Shown here one piece after another: positions 8,551-17,765 of a stretch of 63,299 nt of DNA; position 1 is the first letter of the stretch, and each line of letters starts with the position of its first letter. Source of the DNA: Gemmatimonadota bacterium (GTDB taxonomy: Bacteria > Gemmatimonadota > Gemmatimonadetes > Gemmatimonadales > GWC2-71-9); assembly GCA_003222085.1 (NCBI GenBank), contig QHUK01000013.1:1-63299 (forward strand), in the 5' to 3' direction. The notes beneath the pieces were generated by a model. That model saw nothing but the letters and a program-made list of their open reading frames with translations. It was not told the DNA's origin and ran no database searches. The position numbers were made by a program, and so were the translations under genes.

Positions 8551-10097
8551 GCGACCGCAAGCCCGTCTACGGCCCCGACGACTGGCACGCGGACCTGGCG
8601 CGCGAGCTCGGCGCTCCGGGTGTCTTTCCCTACACGCGCGGCGTCCATCCGACGATGTATCGCGGCAAGCTGTGGACGATGCGGCAGTACGCCGGGTTCG
8701 GGACGGCGGAGGAGACGAACGCGCGGTTCCGACATCTCCTCGCCGCGGGTCAGACGGGGTTGTCCGTCGCGTTCGACCTGCCGACCCAGATGGGGTACGA
8801 CTCGGACCATCCCATGGCCGAGGGAGAGGTGGGCCGCGCGGGCGTAGCGATCGACACCGTGGACGATCTGGCGCGCCTGTTCGACGGGATTCCCCTCGAC
8901 CGCGTGTCCACATCCATGACCATCAACGCGACCGCGGCCGTGCTGCTCGCGATGTACGTGGTGGTGGGGGAGGAGCACGGTGTGGGGCGCAGCAAGCTCC
9001 AGGGCACTGTCCAGAACGACATCCTGAAGGAGTTCATCGCGCGCGGCACGTACATCTATCCGATCGAGCCGTCGCTCCGGCTCGCCACCGACGTGTGCCG
9101 CTTCGTGACGATCGAGGGGATGAGCTTCAATCCGATTTCGGTGTCGGGCTATCACATGCGGGAGGCGGGGGCGACGGCGGCGCAGGAGCTGGCGTTCACG
9201 TTCGCGAACGGCCTCGAGTACGTGCGGCGGGCGGTGGCGGCGGGGCTGGACGTCGATCAGTTCGCACCGCGGCTGTCGTTTTTCTTCGCGGCGTTCACCG
9301 ATTTGTTCGAAGAGATCGCCAAATTCCGCGCGGCGCGGCGGCTATGGGCGCGTCTCATGAAGCAGAATTTTCACGCGAACGACTCCGCATGTCGGCTGCG
9401 GTTCCACACCCAGACCGGGGGCTCGACGCTGACGGCGCAGCAGCCCAAGAACAACGTGGTACGGGTGGCGATCCAGGCGCTCGCGGCCGTGCTCGGGGGG
9501 ACGCAGTCGCTGCACACCAATGCGTACGACGAAGCCCTGGCGTTGCCGACGGAACAGAGCGCCACGCTGGCGCTCCGGACGCAGCAAATTCTGGCGCACG
9601 AGACCGGTGTTCCCGAAACGGTCGATCCGGCTGGTGGCAGCTGGTATGTGGAAGCGCTGACGGATCGGGTAGAGCGGGACGCGCGGGCGCTGCTCGAGGA
9701 GATCGAGCGGGCGGGTGGCGCGGCGCGCGCGGTCGAGCGGGGGCTGTTTCAGGAAGCGATCGCGCGCAGCGCGTACGCACAGCAGCGCGCGATCGAGTCG
9801 GGAGAGAGCGTGGTCGTCGGCGTGAACGAGTACGCGGACGATCAGACTATCCCGTCCGTCCCAGGGCCCGACTACCAGGCGCTCGCCGCGGCGCAGTGCA
9901 CGCGCGTGGCGGAGATACGCGGGAAACGGGAAACGGGAAACGTGAAGCGGGCACTGGGTGCCCTCGAGCGCGCCGCGCGCGATCCCGCTCCGCCCCTGAT
10001 CGAGCCGATGCTCGACGCGGTGCGGGCGCGGGCGACGGTGGGGGAGATCTCCGACGTGTTGCGCGCGGTGTGGGGGGTGTACCGGCCGACCCAGTGA
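8547..10097 (+). CDS. Methylmalonyl-CoA mutase, catalytic (large) subunit
   Basis: 516 residues. B12-dependent isomerisation of methylmalonyl-CoA and succinyl-CoA. The TIM-barrel substrate domain is present: '[20 protein letters not shown]' region (28-47), '[19 protein letters not shown]', '[20 protein letters not shown]', '[12 protein letters not shown]', '[12 protein letters not shown]' and '[16 protein letters not shown]'. There is no DxHxxG cobalamin-binding domain. It is therefore the catalytic-only subunit, as in archaeal-type enzymes, and needs a separate small B12-binding subunit that is not in this window. A heptamer array lies in the variable C-terminal linker (codons about 459-468). 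The nearby B12 uptake locus could supply its cofactor. Methylmalonyl versus another acyl-CoA substrate cannot be settled here. Confidence 0.9.
   Translation: MSDRKPVYGPDDWHADLARELGAPGVFPYTRGVHPTMYRGKLWTMRQYAGFGTAEETNARFRHLLAAGQTGLSVAFDLPTQMGYDSDHPMAEGEVGRAGVAIDTVDDLARLFDGIPLDRVSTSMTINATAAVLLAMYVVVGEEHGVGRSKLQGTVQNDILKEFIARGTYIYPIEPSLRLATDVCRFVTIEGMSFNPISVSGYHMREAGATAAQELAFTFANGLEYVRRAVAAGLDVDQFAPRLSFFFAAFTDLFEEIAKFRAARRLWARLMKQNFHANDSACRLRFHTQTGGSTLTAQQPKNNVVRVAIQALAAVLGGTQSLHTNAYDEALALPTEQSATLALRTQQILAHETGVPETVDPAGGSWYVEALTDRVERDARALLEEIERAGGAARAVERGLFQEAIARSAYAQQRAIESGESVVVGVNEYADDQTIPSVPGPDYQALAAAQCTRVAEIRGKRETGNVKRALGALERAARDPAPPLIEPMLDAVRARATVGEISDVLRAVWGVYRPTQ
9921..9948 (+). repeat. 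Heptamer array (4 units) in mutase gene
   Basis: Units gggaaac, gggaaac, gggaaac, gtgaagc in direct tandem. Read in frame as '[10 protein letters not shown]' in the linker between the mutase barrel and the short C-terminal helix region. The same gggaaac unit recurs at 59709. Confidence 0.8.
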
Positions 10098-10221
10098 GAG
10101 TCTTCAAGGGGTAAGGTCAATGTCTGGATCTTGTCAGGCGCATCACGTGTCTTGCGCCCGCGGCCGGGGCCCGCGCAGCTTACGCCCGGTCCGCCACGTC
10201 ACGTCATAGGGGATCGAGCGC

Positions 10222-10836
10222 TTGAAAACGCCATTGCTGGCGGCCATCGCCACGGCAGCGTGCACCACCGCCACCGTCCAACAGACGACCCTGCAACCCG
10301 CGCAGGCCAAAGCCGACAGCGGTCGCACCCACTATACGGCGGCCGACGTGCACTTCGTGGCGGGGATGATTGGCCACCATGCCCAGGCCATCCAGATGGC
10401 CGGGTGGGCGCCCTCGCATGGCGCGAGTCCGGCAGTGCGCGTCCTGTGCGAGCGCATCGTGGTGGCCCAGAACGACGAGATCGCGTTCGCGCAGCGCTGG
10501 TTGCGCGAGCACCAGGAGTTCGTGCCACCCGCCGACCCGCGCGGTCACGTGATGCCCGGCATGGATCACCCGATGCTCATGCCCGGCATGCTGACCCCCG
10601 ACCAGATGACCCAGCTGGACGCCGCGCATGGCCGGGAGTTCGACCGCCTGTTTCTCACGTTCATGATTCAGCACCACCAGGGCGCGATCACGATGGTCGC
10701 GCAGCTGCTCGCCGCCCCGGGGGCCGCACAGGACGGGCCCATCTTCCGGTTCGCCGCCGATGTGAACGCCGATCAGACCACAGAAATTGATCGCATGACC
10801 CGCATGCTCGACGCCCTCAACCGGAGTGCACAGTGA
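10222..10836 (+). CDS. DUF305 exported protein
   Basis: 204 residues from a TTG at 10222 with aggggat about 8 nt upstream. An N-terminal signal sequence is followed by a DUF305 (ferritin-like four-helix) domain. Both histidine/methionine signatures are present: 'MIGHHAQAIQMA' near residue 50 and 'MIQHHQGAITMV' near 150. A Met/His-rich loop lies between them ('HVMPGMDHPMLMPGM'). DUF305 proteins are often found with copper handling, and such loops can bind metal; this is a family-level inference. It overlaps the LVIVD protein gene by 4 nt, so the pair is probably co-translated. Confidence 0.85.
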   Translation: MKTPLLAAIATAACTTATVQQTTLQPAQAKADSGRTHYTAADVHFVAGMIGHHAQAIQMAGWAPSHGASPAVRVLCERIVVAQNDEIAFAQRWLREHQEFVPPADPRGHVMPGMDHPMLMPGMLTPDQMTQLDAAHGREFDRLFLTFMIQHHQGAITMVAQLLAAPGAAQDGPIFRFAADVNADQTTEIDRMTRMLDALNRSAQ

Positions 10837-12827
10837 AATCCCATTCTCTGTTCGCTTGGTCCGCCATCGTGGCGCTGTCCGGCGCGGCGTGCGCCACCTC
10901 GAAGGTCAATATGTCCACGACGGCGCCGAGCCCCGACCCGCGCGTCGGGCTCCGCGCCGGGTGGATGAATGCGGCCCAGGCCGCCTGGAACATCCGCCTC
11001 GTCTCGACCACGCCGCCCTCGCCGGACTTCATCAACCGGAGCACGCCGGGCGACTTTCAGTTTACCAACTCCGACTTGTCGTTCACCGGACCCTACGTCA
11101 TTCAGGGCAACTACTCTGGCGTCCAGGTATGGGACATCACCGACCTCAGGAGGCCGCGGTTGCACAAGGCGTTCGTGTGCCCCGGGTCGCAGAGCGACGT
11201 CTCGGTGTACCGCACGCTGCTGTTCGTATCCGGAGAGGCGCTGAACGGGCGTACCGACTGCGGCACGCAGGGCGTCACCGACACCGTGAGCCACGACCGG
11301 CTCCGCGGGATCCGGATCTTCGACATCACCGACATCGCGAACCCCCGCCACATCACCGACGTGCAGACCTGCCGCGGCTCGCACACCCACACCGTCGTCA
11401 CGTCTCCGACCGACACCGCCAACGTATACATCTACGTGTCCGGCTCGGCGCCGGTCCGGTCTCCCAACGAGCTCGCCGGATGCTCCAGCGCGCCCCCCGA
11501 CTCGAATCCCGGCTCCGCGCTGTTTCGGATCGAGGTCATCCAGGTGCCGTTGGCGCATCCGGAGCAGGCTCGGATCGTGAACTCGCCGCGCATCTTCCAG
11601 GACCTCGTGGCGCCCGCCCGCCATGGGGAGGCGCCGGAGGACATTGCCGCCGCGGCGAAAGCCGCCGCGGAGGCGCGGGCCAACGGCGGGTTCACCGCGA
11701 CACGCAACGGTGTGGAAGTCGTCCTGGGACCGCGGTTCGTCACGTTTCGGCTCGATAGCATCGTCAAGGCGCGGGGAGGGACCGGTGCACCGACGGCGGC
11801 AGACAGCGCGGTGTTGCGGACCAACGCCCAGGCGATCGTTGATCGGATGGTCACCCCTGTCCCGCGTGGCAACGGGCCGCCCCCGGGGCCCACCCAGTGC
11901 CACGACATCACCGTCTATCCGGCGATCGGCCTCGCGGGCGGGGCCTGCGGCGGGTACGGTCTGTTGCTCGACATCCGCGACGTCGCCAATCCGAAGCGCA
12001 TCGCCGCCGTGGCCGACTCGAACTTCTCGTTCTGGCATTCGGCGACGTTCAACAACGACGGCACCAAGATCCTCTTCACCGATGAGTGGGGCGGCGGCCT
12101 GCAGCCGCGCTGTCGCGTGACGGACAAGCCCGAGTGGGGCGCGGACGCGATCTTCACGCTCGCGGGCAGCACGATGACGTTCCAGAGCTACTACAAGCTG
12201 CCGGCCCCGCAGACGCCCAATGAAAACTGCGTGGCCCACAACGGAACCCTGATCCCGATCCCCGGGCGCGACATCATGGTCCAGGGCTGGTACCAAGGGG
12301 GGATCTCCGTCTTCGACTGGACCGATCCGGCGCACCCGCGCGAGGTCGCCTACTTCGACCGCGGCCCGATGGACTCGACCAAGCTCGTCGGCGCCGGGTC
12401 GTGGTCCGCGTACTGGTACAACGGCTACATCGTGAGCTCCGAGATCGCGCGCGGGCTCGACATCTTCGAGCTCCGGCCGAGCGGGTTCATCTCCCAGAAT
12501 GAGATCGACGCCGCCAAGCTGGTGCATTTCGACTACTTGAATGCCCAGGACCAGCCGAAGCTCGTCTGGCCCGCGAGCTTCGTGGTGGCGCGGGCGTATC
12601 TGGACCAGCTGGCGCGCTCGAACGGCCTGGCGCCGGAGAAGCTGTCCGCCGCCCGCAGCGCCCTCGCCCGCGCCGAGAAGCTGTCGGGACAAGCGCGCCG
12701 CGACGCGCTCGCTCAACTGGCGACCCAGCTGAACGGTGATTCGCAGGGAGCGCCTCAGCCCGTCGTGGACGGTCCGGTGCGGACCCTCGTCGCGGCGGTG
12801 ACGGATCTGGCCAACGCCGCGCGTTGA
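10833..12827 (+). CDS. LVIVD-repeat beta-propeller lipoprotein
   Basis: 664 residues. The N-terminus ends its hydrophobic stretch in a lipobox ('ALSGAAC', Cys near residue 21), so it is likely a lipoprotein. The body has LVIVD-type propeller repeats with the recurring pattern D-I-T-D-x3-P: 'VWDITDLRRPRLH', 'IFDITDIANPRHI', 'LLDIRDVANPKRI' and 'VFDWTDPAHPREV'. Conserved His/Asp clusters occur in the blades ('SHTHTVV', 'FWHSATF'). A C-terminal helical tail (residues about 590-660) is alanine/arginine-rich. Proteins of this type are extracellular and their ligand is unknown. It sits between the DUF305 protein and the GH130-like gene with 4-nt overlaps on both sides. Confidence 0.85.
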   Translation: MKSHSLFAWSAIVALSGAACATSKVNMSTTAPSPDPRVGLRAGWMNAAQAAWNIRLVSTTPPSPDFINRSTPGDFQFTNSDLSFTGPYVIQGNYSGVQVWDITDLRRPRLHKAFVCPGSQSDVSVYRTLLFVSGEALNGRTDCGTQGVTDTVSHDRLRGIRIFDITDIANPRHITDVQTCRGSHTHTVVTSPTDTANVYIYVSGSAPVRSPNELAGCSSAPPDSNPGSALFRIEVIQVPLAHPEQARIVNSPRIFQDLVAPARHGEAPEDIAAAAKAAAEARANGGFTATRNGVEVVLGPRFVTFRLDSIVKARGGTGAPTAADSAVLRTNAQAIVDRMVTPVPRGNGPPPGPTQCHDITVYPAIGLAGGACGGYGLLLDIRDVANPKRIAAVADSNFSFWHSATFNNDGTKILFTDEWGGGLQPRCRVTDKPEWGADAIFTLAGSTMTFQSYYKLPAPQTPNENCVAHNGTLIPIPGRDIMVQGWYQGGISVFDWTDPAHPREVAYFDRGPMDSTKLVGAGSWSAYWYNGYIVSSEIARGLDIFELRPSGFISQNEIDAAKLVHFDYLNAQDQPKLVWPASFVVARAYLDQLARSNGLAPEKLSAARSALARAEKLSGQARRDALAQLATQLNGDSQGAPQPVVDGPVRTLVAAVTDLANAAR

Positions 12828-13933
12828 AGGGCTTCGCGACCGTCGTCCTCATGCTGCTGTCCGCGCCCGGCTCCGTGCCAGGGCAGCAGTGGATGTTCGG
12901 TCCCTTTGAAAAACCCAACGCGGTGAACCCGGCGATCACCCCCGGTCCCGCATCCCGGTTCCGCTCTTCCCTGAGCGACACCATGGTCCGGTGGGAGGAG
13001 CACGCCACCTTCAATCCGGCGGCCGTGGTGAAGGACGGGGCCGTGTATCTCCTGTACCGCGCGGAAGACGCGAGCGGTGCGCACATGATCGGCGGTCACA
13101 CTTCGCGTATCGGCCTCGCGGAGAGCAACGATGGACTGCGCTTCACGCGCCGAAGCGCGCCCGTGCTGTATCCGGACAGGGACGACCAGCGGCAGTACGA
13201 GTGGCCCGGGGGAGTCGAGGATCCGCGCATCGTCGAGGCGGAAGACGGCTCGTACGTGCTCACCTACACGCAGTGGAACCGGCGCATCCCCCGCCTCGCG
13301 GTCGCCACGTCCCGGGACCTGGTCAGCTGGACCAAGCACGGTCCCGCGTTCGCGAAGGCGTCTGGAGGCAAGTACCTGAACCTGGAGTCGAAGTCCGGCG
13401 CGATTCTCGCGCGCGTCGAAGGGAATCGTGTCATCGCGACCAAGGTGGGCGGCACGTATTGGATGTACTTCAACGTTCCCGACATTCTCATCGCGACATC
13501 CGACGACCTGATTGCCTGGACGCCGCTGGAGGACACGAACGGCGGGCTCATGAAGGTCCTGTCCCCCCGACCTGGGCATTTCGATTCCTGGCTGGTCGAG
13601 GCCGGGCCGCCTGCTCTCCTCACGGAGCACGGCATCGTCGTGATGTATAATGCGGGCAACAGCGAGACGGACGGTGACCCGAGTCTTCCGGGGCGGATTT
13701 ATACGGGCGGGCAGGCGCTGTACGATCCCCGCAATCCCGTCAAGCTGCTGGCCCGCGCGGACGCCCCCTTCATCCGGCCCACGGAGGATTACGAGCGGAC
13801 GGGACAGTACCCGCAGGGCACGACGTTCGTGGAAGGGTTGGTGCCGTTCCAGGGACGCTGGTACCTGTACTACGGCACGGCGGACACGCGGGTCGGCGTT
13901 GCGGTCTGGGACCCGAAGCGGCGCCGGCCGTGA
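12824..13933 (+). CDS. GH130-like five-bladed propeller glycosidase/phosphorylase
   Basis: 369 residues, TTG start overlapping the previous stop. Signal peptide (about 1-21, 'PGSVPGQQW'). Five-bladed propeller with the 'GGVEDPRIV' signature near residue 130, 'FNPAAVVKDGAVYLLYRAED', 'HFDSWLVEAGPPAL' and 'GLVPFQGRWYLYYGTADTRV'. These match GH130 (mannoside phosphorylases and hydrolases) better than GH43. In GH130 the catalytic Asp is in the EDPR motif. A signal peptide makes phosphorolysis less likely than hydrolysis, because periplasmic phosphate-dependent cleavage is unusual; that is inference. It precedes the secreted GMC dehydrogenase, consistent with sugar processing in the periplasm. Confidence 0.82.
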   Translation: MKGFATVVLMLLSAPGSVPGQQWMFGPFEKPNAVNPAITPGPASRFRSSLSDTMVRWEEHATFNPAAVVKDGAVYLLYRAEDASGAHMIGGHTSRIGLAESNDGLRFTRRSAPVLYPDRDDQRQYEWPGGVEDPRIVEAEDGSYVLTYTQWNRRIPRLAVATSRDLVSWTKHGPAFAKASGGKYLNLESKSGAILARVEGNRVIATKVGGTYWMYFNVPDILIATSDDLIAWTPLEDTNGGLMKVLSPRPGHFDSWLVEAGPPALLTEHGIVVMYNAGNSETDGDPSLPGRIYTGGQALYDPRNPVKLLARADAPFIRPTEDYERTGQYPQGTTFVEGLVPFQGRWYLYYGTADTRVGVAVWDPKRRRP

Positions 13934-13996
13934 AGACCCTCGCCACCGTGGTCGCGCGCGGGTAGTTTAGGCGCCGTCCGAAGGAGGAAGGCCTCG

Positions 13997-15790
13997 ATGA
14001 CTCTGGTTCGCGTTCCCCCGCCGCTCGAGCAGGAGGTCGATCTCTCCAAGACCTACGATGCGGTGATCGTGGGCTCCGGCGCGGCCGGCGGCATGGCCGC
14101 CCACGTCCTCACCACGCACGGCCTGAAGGTGCTCATGCTCGAGGCCGGGAAGAAGCTTCCCATCGAGCAGGAGCTGCGCTCGATGCAATGGCCGTACGAT
14201 CACCCCCGGCGCGGCGACGCCCCGCCGGGATCGCACCACCTCTCGTTCAACGAGTACACGATCAGAACGCCGCCCTACGCCAAGGGCAGCGCCTTCAAGC
14301 ACGTCTACTCGTATGTCGGGGGCTGGTCGGGATCGGACTACGTCAAGAACATCCTGGTCGACGAAAAAGACCACCCGTACACCGGAACCCATTACGCCTG
14401 GGTCCGGGCGCGCTGTCTGGGCGGCAAGACCAACATCTGGGGCCGCCTGGCCCTGCGCCTCTCCGACTATGACTTCAAGGCCAAGTCGCATGACGGGTAC
14501 GGCGAAGACTGGCCGATCTCTTACGCGGACCTGGAGCCCTACTACGACAAGGTGGACCTGTACCTCGGCATCTCAGGCCACAAGGAAAACCTGCCCCACT
14601 TGCCGGACAGCCAGTTCCAGCGGTCGACCAAGCTCAACTGGGGCGAGGTCAAGCTGCGCGAGAGCCTGAAGAAGAGCGGACAGGTGCTGACGCCGTATCG
14701 CGCCGGCGTCACCACCGACGGCTTGAAACACAACAGGTATCGGAGTAAATGCTACGGCCGCGGCGCGTGCGATCGGCGGCCCGGCGGGTGCGATATCCAT
14801 GCCGTGTTCGACTCGCCCACCGGGCTCATCTACCCGGCGATGGACACCGGGAACCTGACGATCCGGCCCAACTCGATCGCGCATGAAGTGTTGGTCGACA
14901 AGAATACCGGTCGGGCACGGGGCGTCGCCTTCCTCGACAGCGCGACCCGCAAGAGCTACGAAGCCAAGGCGAAGGTCGTGATCGTGGCCGCGTCCACGCT
15001 CGAATCCGCCCGCCTCCTGCTGCTGTCGCGCTCCCCGCAACATCCCAACGGCCTCGGCAACTCGAGCGGACACGTCGGCCACAACTTCTGCGAGCATGTG
15101 ATGGGTCCTGGTCTCACCGGCCTGATCAAAGAGCTCGTGGGCAAGCCGCACACGCTCGACGACGGCCGGCCGGGAGGGTTCTACATTCCCCGCTTCCGAA
15201 ATCTGAAGGAGCGGCAGCCCGGCTTCATCCGTGGCTACGGCTTCGAGGGGAATAGCGGCCATTCCATGTTCCCGGCCCACGTCCTGGACACGCCGGGATT
15301 CGGCGCCCAGTTCAAGAAAACCGTGCGCGATCACGCCGGGGCCTTTATCAGCATGGGCGCCTTCGGTGAGGTCCTGCCCCGCTACGAGAGCTACGTCGAC
15401 CTCGATCCCGAGACCAAAGATGCCTGGGGCATTCCGGTGCTGCGCTTTCACTACCAGTTCTCGGACAACGAGCGCAAGATGGCCGAGGACATGGTCGCGA
15501 CGGGGCGCGAGATGCTCGAGGCCGCGGGGATCGAAGTGGTAGGACAGGACAAGAAGATCCTCACCGAAGGGTGGTCGATCCACGAGCTGGGCACGGCGCG
15601 TATGGGGACCGATCCCAAGACGTCGGTGCTGAACCAGTTCCAGCAATCGCACGACGTGCGGAACCTGTTCGTCGTCGATGGCTCGAGCCACGTCAGCGCG
15701 TCGTGTCAGAATCCCACGTGGACCATCATGGCGCTGGCGTGGCGCTCGTGTGACCATCTGGCGGAGGAATTCCGGAAGGGGAACCTATGA
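13997..15790 (+). CDS. GMC-family FAD dehydrogenase, large subunit
   Basis: 597 residues with a strong Shine-Dalgarno (aaggaggaagg) before ATG 13997. The FAD-binding Rossmann motif is 'VIVGSGAAGGMAAHVL' (22-37). The C-terminal GMC motif has 'WSIHELGTARMGTDP' and 'NLFVVDGSSHVSASCQNPTW', with the catalytic His in the latter. It resembles the catalytic subunit of membrane-linked gluconate/glucose/sorbitol dehydrogenases. It has no signal peptide, but the next gene (4-nt overlap) encodes the Tat-signal small subunit. Co-export of the folded pair is the known arrangement in this group. No dedicated cytochrome c subunit follows; the downstream PQQ dehydrogenase carries its own cytochrome. Confidence 0.9.
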   Translation: MTLVRVPPPLEQEVDLSKTYDAVIVGSGAAGGMAAHVLTTHGLKVLMLEAGKKLPIEQELRSMQWPYDHPRRGDAPPGSHHLSFNEYTIRTPPYAKGSAFKHVYSYVGGWSGSDYVKNILVDEKDHPYTGTHYAWVRARCLGGKTNIWGRLALRLSDYDFKAKSHDGYGEDWPISYADLEPYYDKVDLYLGISGHKENLPHLPDSQFQRSTKLNWGEVKLRESLKKSGQVLTPYRAGVTTDGLKHNRYRSKCYGRGACDRRPGGCDIHAVFDSPTGLIYPAMDTGNLTIRPNSIAHEVLVDKNTGRARGVAFLDSATRKSYEAKAKVVIVAASTLESARLLLLSRSPQHPNGLGNSSGHVGHNFCEHVMGPGLTGLIKELVGKPHTLDDGRPGGFYIPRFRNLKERQPGFIRGYGFEGNSGHSMFPAHVLDTPGFGAQFKKTVRDHAGAFISMGAFGEVLPRYESYVDLDPETKDAWGIPVLRFHYQFSDNERKMAEDMVATGREMLEAAGIEVVGQDKKILTEGWSIHELGTARMGTDPKTSVLNQFQQSHDVRNLFVVDGSSHVSASCQNPTWTIMALAWRSCDHLAEEFRKGNL

Positions 15791-16347
15791 CGGACACGAC
15801 AGACCTCTCGCGCCGCGAGATGATCGCCGCGACTGCGGCGGCGCTGGCTACACCGCTGGTGAGCCTGGGGGCGGCACGGGCGGCAGGGGCGGCAGCGGGG
15901 CCGAGCGAGCTTGCGCCCCGTTTCCTGACGGCGTCGGAGTTCGCGCTGCTGGATGAGCTCACGGAGCTGATCATCCCCGCCGACGAGCATTCACCAGGGG
16001 CGCGCGCCGCCGCGGTGGCCGGCTACATCGACGGCCGTCTGGCGGAATCGCTCGAGCCCGATTGGCAGGCCCGCTGGCGGTCCGGCCTCCAGGCGGTGGA
16101 TGCGCTGTCCCGTGAGCTGAACGGGAAGCCGTTCCTCGAGGCCACGCCGGACCAGCGCGTCGCGGTCCTCACCCGAATGGCGGCGGCTGAGTCGGACCCC
16201 AAGACAGTCGCGGAGCGCTTCTTCCGGGAGCTCAAAGGGTGGACCGCGCGCGGCTACTACACCTCCAAGATCGGTATCCACCTCGACCAGGAATACAAAG
16301 GAAACGTGTACCAGCGCGGCGAATTCGCCGGCTACGATGCCACGTGA
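15787..16347 (+). CDS. Gluconate 2-dehydrogenase subunit 3 family protein (Tat)
   Basis: 186 residues. The twin-arginine signal 'LSRREMIAATAAAL' is followed by an Ala-rich hydrophobic stretch to about residue 38. The mature domain fits the gluconate_2-dh3 family: 'LTASEFALLDELTELIIPAD' near 50, then 'FLEATPDQRVAVL' and 'FFRELKGWTARGYYTSKIG'. This subunit normally escorts the GMC subunit through the Tat pathway and stabilises it. ATGA overlap with the GMC gene. The Ala-rich signal is encoded by a 9-bp near-repeat (ggcggcacg and variants). Confidence 0.88.
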   Translation: MTDTTDLSRREMIAATAAALATPLVSLGAARAAGAAAGPSELAPRFLTASEFALLDELTELIIPADEHSPGARAAAVAGYIDGRLAESLEPDWQARWRSGLQAVDALSRELNGKPFLEATPDQRVAVLTRMAAAESDPKTVAERFFRELKGWTARGYYTSKIGIHLDQEYKGNVYQRGEFAGYDAT

Positions 16348-16369
16348 CGGACGCCACCAGGAGGATGAG

Positions 16370-16861
16370 ATGGGTACACGCTCCCTCGCCCTCGGACTGA
16401 CGCTCCTCGGCGCGCAGACGCTCGGGGCACAGACCAAGCTGTCCGGTGCCGGAACATGCGCCAAGCCCGACGTCGTACACACGATCGCGATCGGAGATCG
16501 CCCCAACCATTCTTTCACGATCAGTCAAACCAAGTGCCGATGGACCAAGCCTTTTACGATCGTGGGGCTCCGGTCCAAAGGGGGCACGGGCGTGCAGTCG
16601 GACGAGCTGAGCGACAACACGTCGCAGTTTCACGGTTATTTCCTGGACACGATGTCGGACGGAAACCAGGCGCACTACCGCTACGTGGGGACGACCACGT
16701 TGAAGGACGGGGCGCCGCAAAGCGCGCTGTGGAACTGGCTGTTCGTGAGTGGTACGGGGAAGCTGCAGGGTCTCAGGGGAAGCGGATCGTGCCGGGCGAC
16801 GTGGATCGCCAGCGGCGTCAGCGCCTGGGAGTGCACCGGCTCCTATCAGCTTCCCAAGTAA
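16370..16861 (+). CDS. Secreted protein of unknown function
   Basis: 163 residues from ATG 16370, preceded by caggagg. Signal peptide about 1-20 ending 'TLGAQT'. The mature part (about 140 residues) is beta-rich with four cysteines ('GTCAK', 'TKCRW', 'GSCRA', 'WECTG') that could form two disulfides, and a 'HYRYVGTT' segment. The pattern recalls small lipocalin/allene-oxide-cyclase-like barrels, but I cannot name a family. It follows the dehydrogenase pair and ends 21 nt before the convergent isomerase gene. Confidence 0.65.
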   Translation: MGTRSLALGLTLLGAQTLGAQTKLSGAGTCAKPDVVHTIAIGDRPNHSFTISQTKCRWTKPFTIVGLRSKGGTGVQSDELSDNTSQFHGYFLDTMSDGNQAHYRYVGTTTLKDGAPQSALWNWLFVSGTGKLQGLRGSGSCRATWIASGVSAWECTGSYQLPK

Positions 16862-16882
16862 CCGCTGGCGAGGCGCTACGCC

Positions 16883-17722
16883 CTAAAAGTCCAGCGCCCT
16901 CAGAAACTCGTAGTTCCGGCGCGCGCTATCGAGCGGATGCTCGACGCCCTCCTGCTCGACGTAACAGGGCTTGCGATCGATGTCCGGAATGCCCGCCAGC
17001 AGGCGTCGGAAATCGAGCATTCCGGTGCCGAGCTCCGTGTCTCGAGAGCGGTCTTTCACGACGTCCTTGAGATGGAAGCTCCAATAGCGGTCGCGGTAGC
17101 GCTCGAGATACGCGAGCGGTTCGCCGCCTCCCATCGCCAAATTGCCGACGTCGAGCTGGTGACGGACGACAGTCGGGTCCGTTCGCTCCAGGAACAGGTC
17201 GTACGGCACGGTGCCGTCGATCGGCTTCAGGTGATCGGGCTCGTTGTGGAACGCGAGCCACATGCCGGCGCGCCGCGCGGCGGCGCCGGCCGTGTTGAAG
17301 CGATCGGCCCACTCGCGCCAATCGTCCAGCGACCGCGCCGTGTCCGCTGTGAAGCTCGGCACGATCAGGTACTCGTGGCCCAGCCGCTTGGCGATGGCGA
17401 GGCTCCGCTCCCACCCGACGAGCACGACGGCGGCCGAGACGTGCGCCGAGGGCGCGCGTAATCCTTCGCGATCGAGAGCCGCCCGAACCTGCTCGGTCGT
17501 GCGGCCGAAGTTGCCGAAGGACCAGAGCAGCTCGACGTCACGGTATCCCATGGCGCGCACGGCGGCGAGTGTGCGCTCGGGGTCCCGGCCCATCGCGTCC
17601 CGCACCGAGTAGAGCTCGAGCCCGATACGGTCGAGGCGGCGAGGGGAGTGTCTGACGCCGGACGCCCACGATCCGGTCGCGAGCGACGCACCGAGGGCGT
17701 GGACGAACGTTCGCCGATGCAC
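16883..17722 (-). CDS. Sugar isomerase/epimerase-like TIM barrel protein (Tat)
   Basis: 279 residues from GTG 17722. This start gives a clean signal sequence with an RR pair ('HRRTFVHALGASLATG'); a TTG at 17785 would add 21 unlikely residues overlapping the upstream gene. The domain is the xylose-isomerase-like (AP endonuclease 2) barrel: 'GLELYSVRDAM', 'GYRDVELLWSFG', 'SAHVSAAV', 'AFHNEPDHLKPI' (metal Glu/His region), 'VRHQLDVGNL', 'YWSFHLKDV' and 'EQEGVEHPL'. Such exported members act on sugars or cyclitols; the substrate is not predictable. It lies directly behind the PQQ dehydrogenase on the same strand. Confidence 0.85.
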   Translation of the reverse strand: MHRRTFVHALGASLATGSWASGVRHSPRRLDRIGLELYSVRDAMGRDPERTLAAVRAMGYRDVELLWSFGNFGRTTEQVRAALDREGLRAPSAHVSAAVVLVGWERSLAIAKRLGHEYLIVPSFTADTARSLDDWREWADRFNTAGAAARRAGMWLAFHNEPDHLKPIDGTVPYDLFLERTDPTVVRHQLDVGNLAMGGGEPLAYLERYRDRYWSFHLKDVVKDRSRDTELGTGMLDFRRLLAGIPDIDRKPCYVEQEGVEHPLDSARRNYEFLRALDF

Positions 17723-17765
17723 GCCCCAAGGTGAGCTGCACGCTGTGGCTTGGCAAGGCTCGCCG

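Noticed and set aside
10120..10209. A 29-codon frame from ATG 10120 in the spacer before the DUF305 gene
   Set aside because: There is a weak purine stretch upstream, but the peptide is Arg/Pro/Gly-rich, as expected from random GC-rich sequence, and there is no conserved feature.
15870..15899. 9-bp near-repeat (ggcggcacg and variants) in the Tat signal of the small dehydrogenase subunit
   Set aside because: Ala/Gly-rich signal peptides in GC-rich genomes often look repetitive at codon level. The period is 9, not 7, so I did not add it to the heptamer family.
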